Source: Primulina eburnea (taxonomy: Eukaryota; Streptophyta; Magnoliopsida; Lamiales; Gesneriaceae). From it: 64,000 nt of DNA. The stretch's first letter is position 1. Each line of letters opens with the position of its first letter. A program made the position numbers and the translations under genes. The notes beneath the pieces were generated by a model. It was not told where the DNA came from, did no database searches, and saw only the letters and a program-made list of their open reading frames with translations. Shown piece by piece: positions 12,280 to 23,687 of this stretch. The stretch is taken from assembly GCF_022965805.1 (NCBI RefSeq), contig NC_133105.1, positions 27,007,208 to 27,071,207 of the forward strand, written 5' to 3'.

Positions 12280-12291
12280 TGGTATCAGAGC
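12280..12291 (+). promoter_or_regulatory. Primer-binding site (initiator tRNA-Met)
   Basis: TGGTATCAGAGC starts two bases after the LTR end and is complementary to the 3' end of plant initiator tRNA-Met, the usual minus-strand primer. Confidence 0.93.
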
Positions 12292-12410
12292 TCAAGGTTT
12301 TTGACTCAAGTAAGCGTATCCTTTAAATTCTTCGTAGGATTTTCAAAACCGATTTTCGTGTAGCGATTTCTACGTTGTTGTTGAATCTACAAAAAAAAAA
12401 AAAAAAAAAA

Positions 12411-12700
12411 AAATCGCGATTTATTGTTCATCGCCTGAATCACTATTCATTGCCGGAAGTACTGTTCATCGGAGTTACTGTTCATCGGAGTTACTTTTCA
12501 TTGCCGGAATTACTGTTCATCGCCGGATTCGCGATTACTATTCATCGCGATTACTGTTCAAGCCGGATTTACTATTCATCAGATTTACTGTTCACGATTG
12601 GATTTACTATTCACGCCGGAGTACTATTCAAGCCGGAGTTACTATTCACGCCGGATTCACTATTCATATCGGAATTACTGTTCACGGTACTGTTCACCCG
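12411..12700 (+). repeat. Leader minisatellite based on TTACTGTTCATCGCCGGA
   Basis: About 17 degenerate copies of ACTGTTCA or ACTATTCA, separated by CGCCGGA-type linkers, follow an A-run at about 12390-12412. They lie between the primer-binding site and gag, in the packaged leader of the element. Confidence 0.8.
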
Positions 12701-12848
12701 AAAAAAAAAAGAGAGAAAAAAAAATATTAATTTTGGAATCGGGTGTTTGTTGGAATTTTAGCGCTTATATTTCAGCGTTAAGTTTGTCCTTATCATTTAG
12801 TCGCATTCTAGTCAATTTTTCAAAGTTGCTTGTTCTTGTGTGGTCTAA

Positions 12849-13104
12849 GTGAGTCGAATTTCAGACGTCACATGATTGATCTCATAAGTTTGATACGTGG
12901 AAGCCACGAGACTTAAGCGCCCCTTGAGAATTCTCACTTGAGTGAAAATATTTGAGTGGAGTGAATTTTTCATTGGAGTGAATTGTGAGGTTTTGTGGTG
13001 AGGGAAAAAGACGAGTGCGAGTGAATTTTCATTGGAGTGACTAGTGAGAATTTGTGGTGAGGAAACTTTATTCTTTATTGTTTATACTAACCTTTTTCTT
13101 GCAG
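12849..13104 (+). other. Candidate leader intron upstream of gag
   Basis: A GTGAGT donor at 12849 and a CTAAC branch-like motif followed by TTTTTCTTGCAG ending at 13104 would place gag's ATG (13110) just inside the next exon. Inferred from sequence only. Confidence 0.4.
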
Positions 13105-13109
13105 GTATA

Positions 13110-15383
13110 ATGATTGACGGACGTCAATTTAAAACGATGTTAGGAGGGTTGGATAGAAGGTGGGAGAAGGAGTTTAAGCCTCAACAAAAAAAAATATATC
13201 GGAGGTGTGAAGAAGAGGAGATGTATGATGTGCATATTGATGAGAATAGGCGAGGTAGTAGAGTTGGAGGAGATACGTTGTTGAACATGGATCGTTATAG
13301 GAGATTTGATGAGGATAAGGGGTATAGAAGCCGAGAAGGGTATAGACTGAGTGGTACGAAGATGACAATTCCATTTTTCAGTGGGGAAGCCGATCCAAAG
13401 GTGTACCTTGAGTGGGAAGAGAGAATGGAGTGTGTATTTGAGAGACGGAAGGATTATACCGAAGCAATGAAGGTAAGACGAGCTTGCAGTGAGTTTACCG
13501 ACTATGCTAGTACTTGGTGGGATAAGTTAGTAACACGTAGGAGACGATGTGGGGATGACCCTATAGTTACGTGGGATGAGATGAAAAGGGTGATGAGGAA
13601 ACAATTTGTTCCAAATCACAATAATAGGAGAGGTGGTAGGAGAGATGAGCATGGCTTGTATGATGATTCATGGGCATCCACTTGGAGGGCGAGTTTGGAA
13701 GAGAACCACTGCGGTAGGCCAAAGAAGGAGTCAAGACGTGAAGCTAGCAAATATGAATATCAAGGTACATTTAAAAATTCAAATTCTAGTACTTGTGATA
13801 TTATATGTTGTTGGTGTTTAGAGTTTGGGCATTATATCACCCAATGTCCAAAGGAGGAGATGACTGTAGTAAAACCGCCAATTGATGTCCAATCTAAAGT
13901 GGGGGTTGAGAGAATTGAGAAGGTTGGTACTCCACTAACTTCTGACTTGAGTATTGAGTGTTGTGCTGTGGAGGGTGAGTTATTAGATGATGTGCAAGTT
14001 GTTTCTTTTGCTCAACTGCCTACGAATGAAATTTGTATTGATGAATCAATTTGTCATGAGTTGAAAGAGAAAAAAAATGAAATGGCCGAAAGAATGAGTG
14101 ATCAAAAGAGTGAGATGGCCATAGAAAGAAAAGAAAAAGAAAAAGAGGCCAAAGAAAAAGAAACAGAAAAAGAAAAGAAAAATGATTTTAAGGCCCAAGA
14201 GAGTGAAAAGAGTGAGTATGAGTGTGATTTAATTTTTTATAAATCTCTTCAAGTACCTTTGTACAAAGATGAGATTTATATACCTAGTGACGATATAGCC
14301 GGTTCAATCCCGAGCATTGTTATTTCTCATTTGCAGGGTTATGATGAAGTTGTGATGAGGAGACGAGCAAATGTGGGAGGTGTAAAAATGCAATGGGATG
14401 ATCCATTTGGTGTTGAGAGCAATCACCGTGAGGTAAGCATAGTTGCCAACGCAACAACCTTGAGGTATGACTTTCGTTCTTATCTTATTTCATTGTTGTG
14501 TTGTATTCAAGAGTTTGGTGAGAGAGTTGAGAGTGGGATGTCTAAATGGTCTAACGGTGAATTAACCTTTGTCCCTAGGAGTCATAGATTGGAGAATGAT
14601 GAAATATTGAATAGATCAAATCTAAATGTTAGTGATTGTGATTTTTCAAAAGTTGTCAAATTGATGAGTTTTTGTTATGACAATGAATTGTATGCATTAT
14701 GTTCAAATCTTTGTGATGAGTTAAATGTTTACATGGGTAGTACGCCTAGTGTGTTCTATTTGCATGATTCCTACTTGTTTGGTGAAGACTTTGGGAAGAG
14801 CATGAATGAATGTAAGAATTTTTATGTGCATAATGAGTACAATTTTAAGGAGAATAAATTCTTCATTCTATATTCATTGCATGGGTTATGTACTAGTGAT
14901 GCATATAGTGGTGTTTTTATCTTTGATAAAATGCATGATTATATGTGTTGGTTGCATATGAAGAGGTATGTTGAGTGTGATTGTGAGGCATGCATTGCAT
15001 ATAAGAGATTGACATTTTGCCTAGATTCTTATATCGTGCATGAACTATTTCTTATTCCTAGTGAGCTATGGTCGTACACGTGTATGGATATCATTTGTGT
15101 GTTGACTAGGTCTAAGAAGGGGAGAAATCTGATTTTTGTGATACTTAATAATATCTTGTTGATGTTATTTGGTGTCATTTGTTATTTAATGTTTGGTAAA
15201 GCTGACGAGTTTATAGGAAAGACAACGCTGATGTTGGAGTTTCCAGTGTTAATGGAGCGAGCTAACCATAGCGCCTACGAACTTAAATTGAAAGGTAAGC
15301 ATGTTGATAATTTGATTAATTTTATTACTAACTTGCTTCAGTTTTTGTGCAGTGGGGCAAGATTTGAGGACAAATCTTTTTGA
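13110..15383 (+). CDS. Gag with in-frame integrase relic (non-autonomous Gypsy)
   Basis: I take the ATG at 13110 rather than 13044, because a splice acceptor lies between them and family Gags start with a short MIDG-like end; this gives 757 residues. A Gypsy Gag capsid-like domain lies at about 86-170 (PFFSGEADPKVYLEWEERM, WWDKL, TWDEMK). A CCHC knuckle, CCWCLEFGHYITQC, is at about 232-245, followed by a Lys/Glu-rich stretch. Near the C terminus, CWLHMKRYVECDCEACIAYK and then LIPSELW, MDII and RSKKGRNLIFVI align by eye with the zinc-binding and first-Asp part of Gypsy integrase. The second Asp and Glu are missing. No protease, RT or RNase H is visible in between. The frame is open throughout, which is unusual for dead pol sequence. 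Confidence 0.75.
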   Translation: MIDGRQFKTMLGGLDRRWEKEFKPQQKKIYRRCEEEEMYDVHIDENRRGSRVGGDTLLNMDRYRRFDEDKGYRSREGYRLSGTKMTIPFFSGEADPKVYLEWEERMECVFERRKDYTEAMKVRRACSEFTDYASTWWDKLVTRRRRCGDDPIVTWDEMKRVMRKQFVPNHNNRRGGRRDEHGLYDDSWASTWRASLEENHCGRPKKESRREASKYEYQGTFKNSNSSTCDIICCWCLEFGHYITQCPKEEMTVVKPPIDVQSKVGVERIEKVGTPLTSDLSIECCAVEGELLDDVQVVSFAQLPTNEICIDESICHELKEKKNEMAERMSDQKSEMAIERKEKEKEAKEKETEKEKKNDFKAQESEKSEYECDLIFYKSLQVPLYKDEIYIPSDDIAGSIPSIVISHLQGYDEVVMRRRANVGGVKMQWDDPFGVESNHREVSIVANATTLRYDFRSYLISLLCCIQEFGERVESGMSKWSNGELTFVPRSHRLENDEILNRSNLNVSDCDFSKVVKLMSFCYDNELYALCSNLCDELNVYMGSTPSVFYLHDSYLFGEDFGKSMNECKNFYVHNEYNFKENKFFILYSLHGLCTSDAYSGVFIFDKMHDYMCWLHMKRYVECDCEACIAYKRLTFCLDSYIVHELFLIPSELWSYTCMDIICVLTRSKKGRNLIFVILNNILLMLFGVICYLMFGKADEFIGKTTLMLEFPVLMERANHSAYELKLKGKHVDNLINFITNLLQFLCSGARFEDKSF

Positions 15384-15395
15384 AGAAGGGGAGTA
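15382..15395 (+). promoter_or_regulatory. Polypurine tract
   Basis: GAAGAAGGGGAGTA lies immediately before the right LTR, the plus-strand primer position. Confidence 0.8.
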
Positions 15396-16190
15396 TGATG
15401 TGAACGTGGCCGGGCATGGTGTTCAAATGATTGATAAGCAAGGGAGAAGGGCTCGTGATGCATGGGAGCACGTTAGAAAGCCGAAGGAACATTATTCAAG
15501 CATTATTTTGAAGAACCGAGGCTGCACGGACCCAAGCACGGACTCGTACACGGGGTCCGTGTCCATTACACTTGAGGAAGAGAAATCCCGAGCCTACACG
15601 GACCCGAGCACGGACCTGTACACGGGGTCCGTGTCTACTACTTTCGAGCCATGAAAATTACAGTGCCTACACGGACCCCCTTCCGGACCTCTACACGGGG
15701 TCCGTGTCCTTTACGAATGGGAGAGCAGATTTTTTTTCCTAATTTAGAGTTTTATTTATTTTGGCAAGTAGATTTGATATCTTTTGAGTTTGAGACAATA
15801 TATACTCGAAAATTTCATCATTGTAAACAACAATTGATTATTATTCATCTTTTATGATATTGAGAATTCTCTCAACACAAGCTTAAGTTTCGTTATAACT
15901 TTTGCGTTGTATCAAATCAAACTTATCAAAAGATTAATCTTTTGTGGCGTTTGTCGATCGATTTTCACGAGGGTTGCCAAGGGCGGGTTCTTTGGAGGTT
16001 CTCTTGAAACGCGATTGTTTCTCTCGTGTTTATTTGTTGCTAAACTCTTGCTAGTTTAGAGGTGAATATCACACATATCCATTACTTGTTTCAAAGATCG
16101 GGAAAACACACGAGTCTTGTTATCGTAATTGAATAGAGGGTGCGATTGTTTAATCGTATTTGCTATTTATTCGTATCGAGATTCACGTCA
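15396..16190 (+). repeat. 3' LTR of the RT-less Gypsy element
   Basis: 795 bp, same ends as the left LTR, three visible differences. Contains the same three CACGGACCC hairpin units at about 15524-15709. Confidence 0.95.
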
Positions 16191-16521
16191 GGATATTCGA
16201 ATGTAAGTTCACCAAGTGTTGGCTTTCCATGGAAGACATATTTATCTAATTTAATATATTAAAAAAAATCCCAAATAAACATAAAAATTTTAAAGTATTT
16301 AGTTTTACTTTAGAAGTATACATATTGCAAATACTTGATTTGGTACATGATATACTTATAATATGTAATAGAATATTGGATATTCGAATATGCAACGTTA
16401 GTTCACCAAGTGTTGGTCTCTATGTGGAAAATGCATTTGGATTGCATATTCATCTAATTTAATAATTTTTTGTAAAAGAAAAAATAAATTCTCAAATAAT
16501 CATGAATATTTAAAAGTACTT

Positions 16522-18149
16522 TGTTGGAACTTTTCAAGTTCGCAATCATGATTTTGATGTTAACAAAAATTTTTTATTGTGTTTCTAACATATTTACTCA
16601 AATGTGAAGTTGTTAACACAAAAAGCAAGCTTAAATTGAATTCTGCACAAACTGAATTTCTGGCGAGCTTTAGTTTTTTGATGATATATCCCATCTGGAT
16701 AATCCAAATGACAATCCGCCAACTAGATTTATCAGAAAACTCAATTTGGAACAAGTCGTATTTCACGTCAGTTGGACAAAATCGGATGTTATCATGGTCT
16801 AACTGATCGCTAAATTACCGAACTGATTGCACGAAAACAGCAATCAGTTGGGTATGAGCAGTTGCGGTATTGTGGTCATATCTCTCAGCTCGGTTATCGA
16901 AATGAAGCGATTCAGTATGCGTTGGAAAGATAAGACGATGATCTACAAATCATCTTCTGAAGTCAAAGTTTGAATCAAAGCTTAAGATGCTGATAAATGA
17001 CGATGAAGTTACTGGTTCTGCACAAACTGAAATCAGCTAGGCTGATTTCAGCACACCAGCTGAAATTGAACTGAACCGAACCAGTTGAACTGAACCAGAC
17101 CAGCCGAAGACCAGTTGAACCAGATCAGTTGAACTAAAACAACTGAACTGAACCAGACCAACTGAACCAGCTGAACTGAACCGAACCAGCAGCTGACCAA
17201 CTGAACTGAACTGAACCAGCTGCTGACCAGTTGACCTGAACGACTAGTTGAGTTGACCAAAGTTGACCAGTCGAGAAAATGCCCAGCAAGCCGAATTTGA
17301 CCGTTGCAATTCCAGAAACAGTACAGAAACTTTCCAAACGGTCATATTCTTGTGTCTAACGTATATATCATTGTTGGAGCTTATAAATACAACATCTTGA
17401 AGATCAAACAAGAGCTTTTGAAGAGGATTCAAAGCATGAGCACTTGGCATAAATATATCAGCTAGTTGAGAGCACAAGCCCTTGTGTGAGGATACATTTG
17501 AGATGTACACTGTAAAGGATAAATTCCTCACACACAATCACTCACACTTATACTAGAGAGTTGAACTTCAAAGATTAGTTGAGTGAGTCTTGCACAAAGA
17601 CAATAAACTTGTGTATGTAGTCTTTGCATATGAGACACTAAACAATATGCTGATTGTGAGGTGCTGCCTACAATCGTGAGTGCTAGGAGTTCAGTTTAGG
17701 CAGTGGGTAAGTCCTAGCTGAATGGGTTTGTACAAAGAGTTGTATAAATCAAAGTCTTCTAGTGAATCCTTCCCATGGGAAAGAAGGGGTCACGTAGGAG
17801 CATTTGAAGTCTCCGAACATCCATAAACAAATTTGTGTCTATTTGTTTATTGCATTTACTTATTCATTATTTTAAGGATGCATTGTTGAAGCATTTTATG
17901 TGTTCTTCAAATATAAAAAATATTGCATACTAAGTGTTTGATAAAATGCTTCAACTAAAATATTTTTACTCATTTAACTTGCATATATTTTAAAAGGTTT
18001 ACAAAATATTTTATCGGTTTCTACGAAGGATTATTTCGAGTATTTTCTGCTTGGTTTGAATACCAAACTCGATTTAATTCATCGGTGTTCAATATTTCAA
18101 GACACGAGTTATTGTAGTTCAACGGTGATCCCCCTAACCGATACTATCA
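16522..18149 (+). mobile_element. Solo LTR of a Sirevirus-like Copia element (1,628 bp)
   Basis: Starts TGTTGGAAC, ends GATACTATCA, and is flanked by the 5-bp duplication TACTT (16517-16521 and 18150-18154) inside the ~235-bp repeat. No internal genes or second LTR, so unequal recombination left a solo LTR. It has a TATAAATA box at about 17381-17388. A dense CAGTTGAACTGAACC-type array at about 17040-17260 matches motifs in the minus-strand Copia element further right. Strand is inferred from the TATA box. Confidence 0.85.
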
Positions 18150-18519
18150 TACTTGATTTTACTTGAGAAGTACCTAATTTCATATTGCAAATACTTGATT
18201 TGGTACACGAGATACTCATAGACTACTATTCGAATATACAACGTAAATTCACCAAGTATTGGTTTTTCTATGAAAGATACATTTAGATTACATATTCATC
18301 TTATTTAATATTTTTTGATAAAAAATTTCTCAAATAAGCATGAAAATTTTAAAGTACTTGGTTTTATTTGAGAAGTACCTAATTTGAATTTGCAAATACT
18401 TGATTTCGTAAATGAGATACTCACAATATGAATTAAAATACTGGATATTCTAAAAGGCAATCTTTCCATGGAAAATTCATTAGGATACTTATTCATGAAA
18501 TTTAAATAAATAAACATAG

Positions 18520-20740
18520 TTCATTATTCACCATGGATTAATTGAGACATATATTATGAACATAGTTCGTAAATGAGCTTGAAATTTGCATTTTAAGCAT
18601 ATCTATGGATTTTTGGATTAATGAATTATAAAATACTCATCAATATTAATTGACAATACTTTTTATATTCATTGAATGACTTATTTGACAATTATACTTA
18701 TTTGACATAATAATTATTGGTAATTATTCATTATACTTATTAGTATTTTTTTATGTATACTTATGAGTATTAATTTATAATATCATTAATATTCATTCAT
18801 AATGCTTGTTGGTATTCATTAAATGACAAGGCAATACTTCATTTTATATCATCCTCATTAGTATTCTTTCATAATATTTATTGGTAATCATTCATTATAT
18901 GTATCAATATTATTTCATTATACTTATGATCAAATTTGAGTTTCTAAAGGGTAAAATCAATTATCAGTAGAATCTAATTATGTAATACTTGTAACAATTT
19001 AGGTATCACATTTTTATTTCACGGATCTAATCATCAAAGGTCACTCAATATTGACTTCAAATTATATATTTTGACATCATCAAATAATCGAATTTGAGTA
19101 TTTAAATAGTAAAATCAAGTATTTGTGGATTCGTATTAGGTATTATTTGTATTAATTTAGATATCATATTTTTACTTCACGAATGTCATCATCAAAGACG
19201 ACTCAATATTAACTTCAAATTATATAATTTGACATCCCCAAATAGTTGGATATAAGTATTTAGGGAGTAAAATCAAGTATTTGCGAACTCGCATTAGATA
19301 CTCTTTGTACCAACTTAGCTATAATATTTTAACTTCACCAATTTAGATATTCTTTGTATCAATGCATCTTCTATGAAAAGATCAACACTTGATGAATTTA
19401 CGTTGCCTATCCGAATATCTAGTATTTTAATATATATTGTGAGTATATCATTTAAGATATCAAGTATTTGCAAACTCAAAGTATATATTTCTCGAGTAAA
19501 ACTAATTATTTTAAAATTTCAATACTTAGTTGGGAATTTGTTTGTTTTTTTGTTTTTTTTACCAAAAAAAAATGTTAAATGAGATAAATATGTTATCCAA
19601 ATGCATCTTCCTAGGAAAGATAAACACTTGGTGAGCTTACATTGCATATTTTAATATTCAGTACTCAATTACATATTATGAGTATCTCACGTACCAAATC
19701 AAATATTTGTAATCTCAAATTAGGTACTTCTCAAGTAAAAATAAGTACTTTAAAATTTATATCTTAGTTGGGAATTTGTTTTTTTTTTATAGAAAAAATA
19801 TTAAATGAGATGAATATGTCATCCAAATGCTTATTCCATGGAAATATCAATACTTGGTAAACTTACGTTACCTATTCGAATATCTAGTATTTTAATACAT
19901 ATTGTGAGTATGTCATTTACGAAATCAAGTATTTGCAAACTCAAATTAGGTACTTCTCAAGTAAACTAAGTACTTTAAATTTTCATGCTTAATTGAGATT
20001 TTTTTTAAATATTAAATGAGATGAATATGTCATCCAAATGTATCTTCTATAAAAATACCAGCACTTGGTGTACTTACGTTGCTTATTCGAATATCCAGTA
20101 TTTTAATACATATTGTGAGTATCTCATTTATGAAATCAAGTATTTGCAAACTCAAATTAAAGTATTTCTCATTTAGGGAGTAAAATTAAGTATTGGTAGA
20201 CTTGAATTAAATATTTTTTGTACTAATTTAGGTATCACATTTCAACTTCACATATGATACATCAAAAGTTACTCAATATTACTTGAAACTATATTTTTTA
20301 TATCCCAAAATAATCAAAATTGGGTCTTAAAAGGGTAAAATCAAGTATATGTGAAATCAAATTAGGTATTATTTGTACAATTTAGGTATCACGTCTTTTA
20401 TTCACAAATCTCATCATCAAAGAACATTCAATATTATCTTGAAACTATATATTTTGACATATTCAATCGAATTTGAGTATTTAAAAGGTAAAAGCAAGTG
20501 TTTGTGGACTCGAATTATGTATTATTTGTATTAATTTAGGTATCACATTTTTACTTCACGAATATCATCATTAGTGTCACTTAATATTAACTTCAAATTA
20601 TATTTTGGCATCCTCAAATAATTGGATATGAGTATTTATGGGGTAAAATCATATATTTATAGATTCTAATTACATACTCTTTGAACCAATTTAAGTATCA
20701 CATTTTAACTTCACAAATGACACCATCAAAAGTCACTTAA
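18520..20740 (+). repeat. Second array: ~160-bp repeats in the centre of the fold-back region
   Basis: Units with GGGTAAAATCAA, AATTTAGGTATCACATTTTTA.TTCAC and TCACTCAATATT.ACTT recur at about 18928, 19090 and 19252, and again from about 20170 to 20740, all in the same orientation. The inverted ~235-bp array lies between the two groups. 18640-18910 is a loose TATTCATT/TACTTATT-rich stretch. No coding sequence is seen. Confidence 0.65.
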
Positions 20741-21689
20741 TAGTACTCGAAACTTAAGTATTTTCTTACACATTTGAAGTATTCAAATATCCAAATAAAA
20801 TATTTGGAACCCCAAAATAGGTATTTTATCGATCAAAATAAGTAATTTTTCTAATTCAACAATGAGTGAGAAATGTTTTTTAAAAAATTAGATTACATGA
20901 ATAAGTCATCTTAACGCATTTTCAATGAAAAGACCAACATTTAATGAATTTATTGTGATAACTCGAAGATGCAGTATTTTCTTACATTTGAAATATTCAA
21001 AGAGTCAAATCAAGCATTTGAAACTCCAAAATATGTATTTTGTAAGTCAAGATAAATACTTAATCTTATTTCATGATGAGTGATGACCTATGTTCTTTTT
21101 TAAAATAAAATGACATGAATAAGTCATCGTAATGCATTTTTTTAAAAGACCAACAATGAATGAATTTATTGTGAATGATCGAAAATATAGTATTTTCTTA
21201 TATATTTGGAGTATTTAAAGAGCAAAATCAAGTATCTGAAACCCCATAATAGGTACTTTATATGTCAAAATAAGTATTTACTTTTATTCCATGATAATTG
21301 ACAAACGATATTTTTTTAAAATTATATTTTAAATGGAGAAGAGAAATATAATTTTTGTGGATAAAATAATATATTTATTTAAATAATAAAGGGTAAAAAT
21401 ATAAAATTTGCTTTATGAGGAGTTAAGACTAAAAGTATAGATTTGTGAGGTACTTATTCTTAAAAAATTATGGCTAGGTACTGAATCTTAATTGAAATAT
21501 ATACAGATTAATTTTTCTGAAATTTACCGTTAATTTAATTTAACGGTAAATTTTAAAAAATACTTCTGTCAATGTTTCAATTGAGATTTAGTACGTAGCC
21601 ACAATTTTTTAGGAATCATTACCTAACAATGTTATACTTTTAGTTTTAACTCCTTACAAACCAAAATTTACATTTTTACACTTTATTAT

Positions 21690-22056
21690 TGTTGGGGACC
21701 GATAAGGAGTTTAGAGAGGGGTGAATAAACTCTTTCCTTTGTTTGTTGATTTTGCAAAGGGTGCCAGAATCCTGTTAGATATTATAGCTGATCTTGTTTG
21801 AATAAGTGCGGAAACGATCCAATGGAGTGCGTTGAGAAATAATAAAACAATAGGCAGTTGAACACTGGTTGTTTCTGGAAGTTCGAAGATAAAATCTTCT
21901 ACGTCTCCCTTTTTTCTGTTTCCAGAAGGTATCACTAAAAGACTTTGGTTATTACAGTACAACACTTGTACAAACCCACTTCAGTAGTGCTTACCCTTAG
22001 CCTACTAAAACTCTTAGTTACATAACTCCGTAAAAACGAATACTACAAAGTTCTGG
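21690..22056 (-). mobile_element. Sirevirus-like LTR fragment (reverse orientation)
   Basis: TGTTGGGGACCGATAAGGAG... matches, in layout, the LTR starts at 22446 and 30479 (GGATCG, GTGTTTAGA, GGGG, AATAAACTC, then ACTAAAAGACTTTGG). It is cut at 22057, where a Gypsy LTR is inserted. Confidence 0.7.
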
Positions 22057-22445
22057 TGTAACGCCCAAAAATTTAAAAGTCCACGCAAACCACATGAACG
22101 AGTTATTAAATTCTTTGTATTTTAATTAAATTGTTTTAATTGCAATAATCAAATATGTTGTGCATATTTAAATGTTTAAAATATATTTTTCTACATGGTT
22201 GCATTAAAATGTATTTTTTTAAAGGATATTTGAGTTGCGATCGAGGAACGGAGACCGAGGGCTGAAAAATAGAAAATGATTTTATTAAATAATTGTTTTT
22301 AATTATTTAAAATATGAGTGATGCTTTTTTTATTAATTTTGAAAATATGGGGTTTTGAGATGATTTTATACGCCGGGACGTAAATTTTATTGGTGTTGAT
22401 TTTTCAACAAAAATACAAACGTTTTGACAACTCGGCTAATAAATT
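22057..22445 (+). mobile_element. Tekay-like Gypsy LTR, 5' part only
   Basis: TGTAACGCCCAAAA..., then GCGATCGAGGAACGGAGACCG, corresponds to the start of the LTRs at 62998 (+) and 28430 (-). It is interrupted after 389 bp by another Copia LTR; the remainder was not located with certainty. Confidence 0.6.
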
Positions 22446-23687
22446 TGTTAGGATCGGGAAAGTGTTTAGAGGAGGGGGGTGGGGGTGAATGAACTCTTTC
22501 AAATTTTCTCGTGTAAAATGTTGATTTCGATCGTTTTTATGCGGTTGAAACAATTCTTCTCAAACGGTTGGAAACGTGAACCACTATTTAGTGCGGAAAT
22601 CGGTTCACAATTTCCAATAGAAACTTAAACACGTTAACAGGCTTAATCAATAATTTGAGACTGGAAAAACAAGTGCTAGCGATAAGTAAAGTGACAAAAG
22701 ATTTTTTTGGATGTTCAGAGAATGAATACTCCTATGTCACCCCTTCTTCCTTCTTAAGAAGGATTCCATTAAAAGACTTTGGCTTTACAAACGTCTTGCA
22801 ACAGCCCACTCCAATCAGGACTTATCACACTGCCTGTTTTGGAACTCTTAGTGATCACTATACACTTCTGGGTTTTAAGAACACTTAGTTCACCAGATAC
22901 CAAGACTAAATCAAATAACCAAAATTTTACTGATATGAACAATCAGTTTGGTTTGAGTAGCACAAAATTGATCCTTAGAAGATCGAATGTAATGATGTTC
23001 AAAGCGTGCTGAAAGAGCGATGAAGTATGTAGGATTTTGATAGTACTCTGAGATCTTTGTGTATGCTAGCAACGAGAGTTTTAGCTGTGAAAATCAAGAG
23101 TTAGTTTTAGCTAGCAGGTTCCTCCGTTAATATACACGATATTCTTAACGGTCGGGAAGAGCACGGCAACGTTAACCTGATCCTCTGAACAGATGTGCCA
23201 CTGTCTTCTTTATGAGCATTAAGTGATCTTCAATAAATGCGTTTAATGTTCCTTTTGCTCAGCATAGTTTTGAAGCACTTTTCTTGAGGAGTTCCTTTTA
23301 TGATAACTGTTTTTAGCATCATAACTTGAAGTCTATACTTGGTTTTCCTTTTCTGGGATAGATATATAAATACGGATCATTCTTGGAACTGATGTACACT
23401 TGCGTTGACTTCAAGGCGGTGTAATACTTTGAATGTATTAAACCGGTCAGAGAATGTTTTTGAGCAATAAATGGTATTCTTTAAAGATCCGGTTCTGAGG
23501 AAGATCATATCAGCGGTCTGAAATAAGCGATTGAGATTACTTTAAGCTTTAGCCGGTTAGAAAGATATTCTAACTATCGAGCCGAGCGGTTGAACTGAGA
23601 TGTGTCACATATATGAACCACAGCCGTTTTCGTGCTGTATTGTTTTTTTCATACACCAAAATTCTTGGGAATAATATTTTCTTAACA
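22446..23687 (-). mobile_element. 3' LTR of a minus-strand Sirevirus-like Copia element
   Basis: The + strand starts TGTTAGGATCGGG and ends CTTAACA. It is directly followed by ATTTCTCCTTTTTT, the inverse of a polypurine tract, and by GGTGATGACAAAACC, so the element's body extends to the right on the minus strand. Related in layout to the LTR at 30479-31214. Confidence 0.75.

Larger units (their letters stand above)
11483..16190 (+). mobile_element. Young Gypsy-type LTR element without reverse transcriptase
   Basis: Two 795-bp LTRs, both TG...CA, are flanked by the 5-bp duplication GGATA (11478-11482 and 16191-16195). A primer-binding site follows the left LTR and a purine tract precedes the right one. 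The LTRs differ at only three sites that I can see, all transitions, so insertion was recent. The 3.1-kb interior holds a single long reading frame: gag followed by a relic of integrase. No protease, RT or RNase H was found, so it must have been copied by a partner's enzymes. Confidence 0.93.
7978..21500. repeat. Fold-back-like region of degenerate ~235-bp repeats with three nested insertions
   Basis: A unit of about 230-240 bp recurs: TACTTGATTT, GAGATACTCA.AATATG, ACTGGATATTCGAATA, CAACGTAAATTCACCAAG, CATTTGGATGA, TTTACTTGAGAAGTACC. It is in + orientation at 8100-8696, 10981-11482, 16196-16521 and 18150-18500, and inverted at about 19355-20160 and 20740-21480. Near the ends, about 7978-8095 (GCAGTACGTAG ... 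TTAGTTTTAACTTCTTACAAA) matches the inverted sequence at about 21385-21500. Removing the nested elements leaves roughly 4.9 kb. No coding capacity is seen. It could be a non-autonomous element with long inverted repeats or a rearranged satellite-like array. Confidence 0.6.

Noticed and set aside
12280..12291. tRNA-like sequence TGGTATCAGAGC (also at 24873 and, altered, 48614)
   Set aside because: These are retrotransposon primer-binding sites just after LTR ends, not tRNA genes; no cloverleaf surrounds them.
12375..12761. 128-codon frame rich in HR, YY and SS units
   Set aside because: It is the translation of the ACTGTTCA minisatellite in the retroelement leader.
15124..15200. Transmembrane segment in the RT-less element's ORF suggesting an envelope protein
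   Set aside because: The hydrophobic run follows RSKKGR and aligns with the conserved integrase strand around the first Asp, so decayed integrase explains it better.
7978..21500. CRISPR-like direct repeats
   Set aside because: Units are long, degenerate, partly inverted and without unique spacers; eukaryotic repeat DNA.
22655..23012. Two 77-codon + strand frames
   Set aside because: Fall inside a minus-oriented Copia LTR; no domain.
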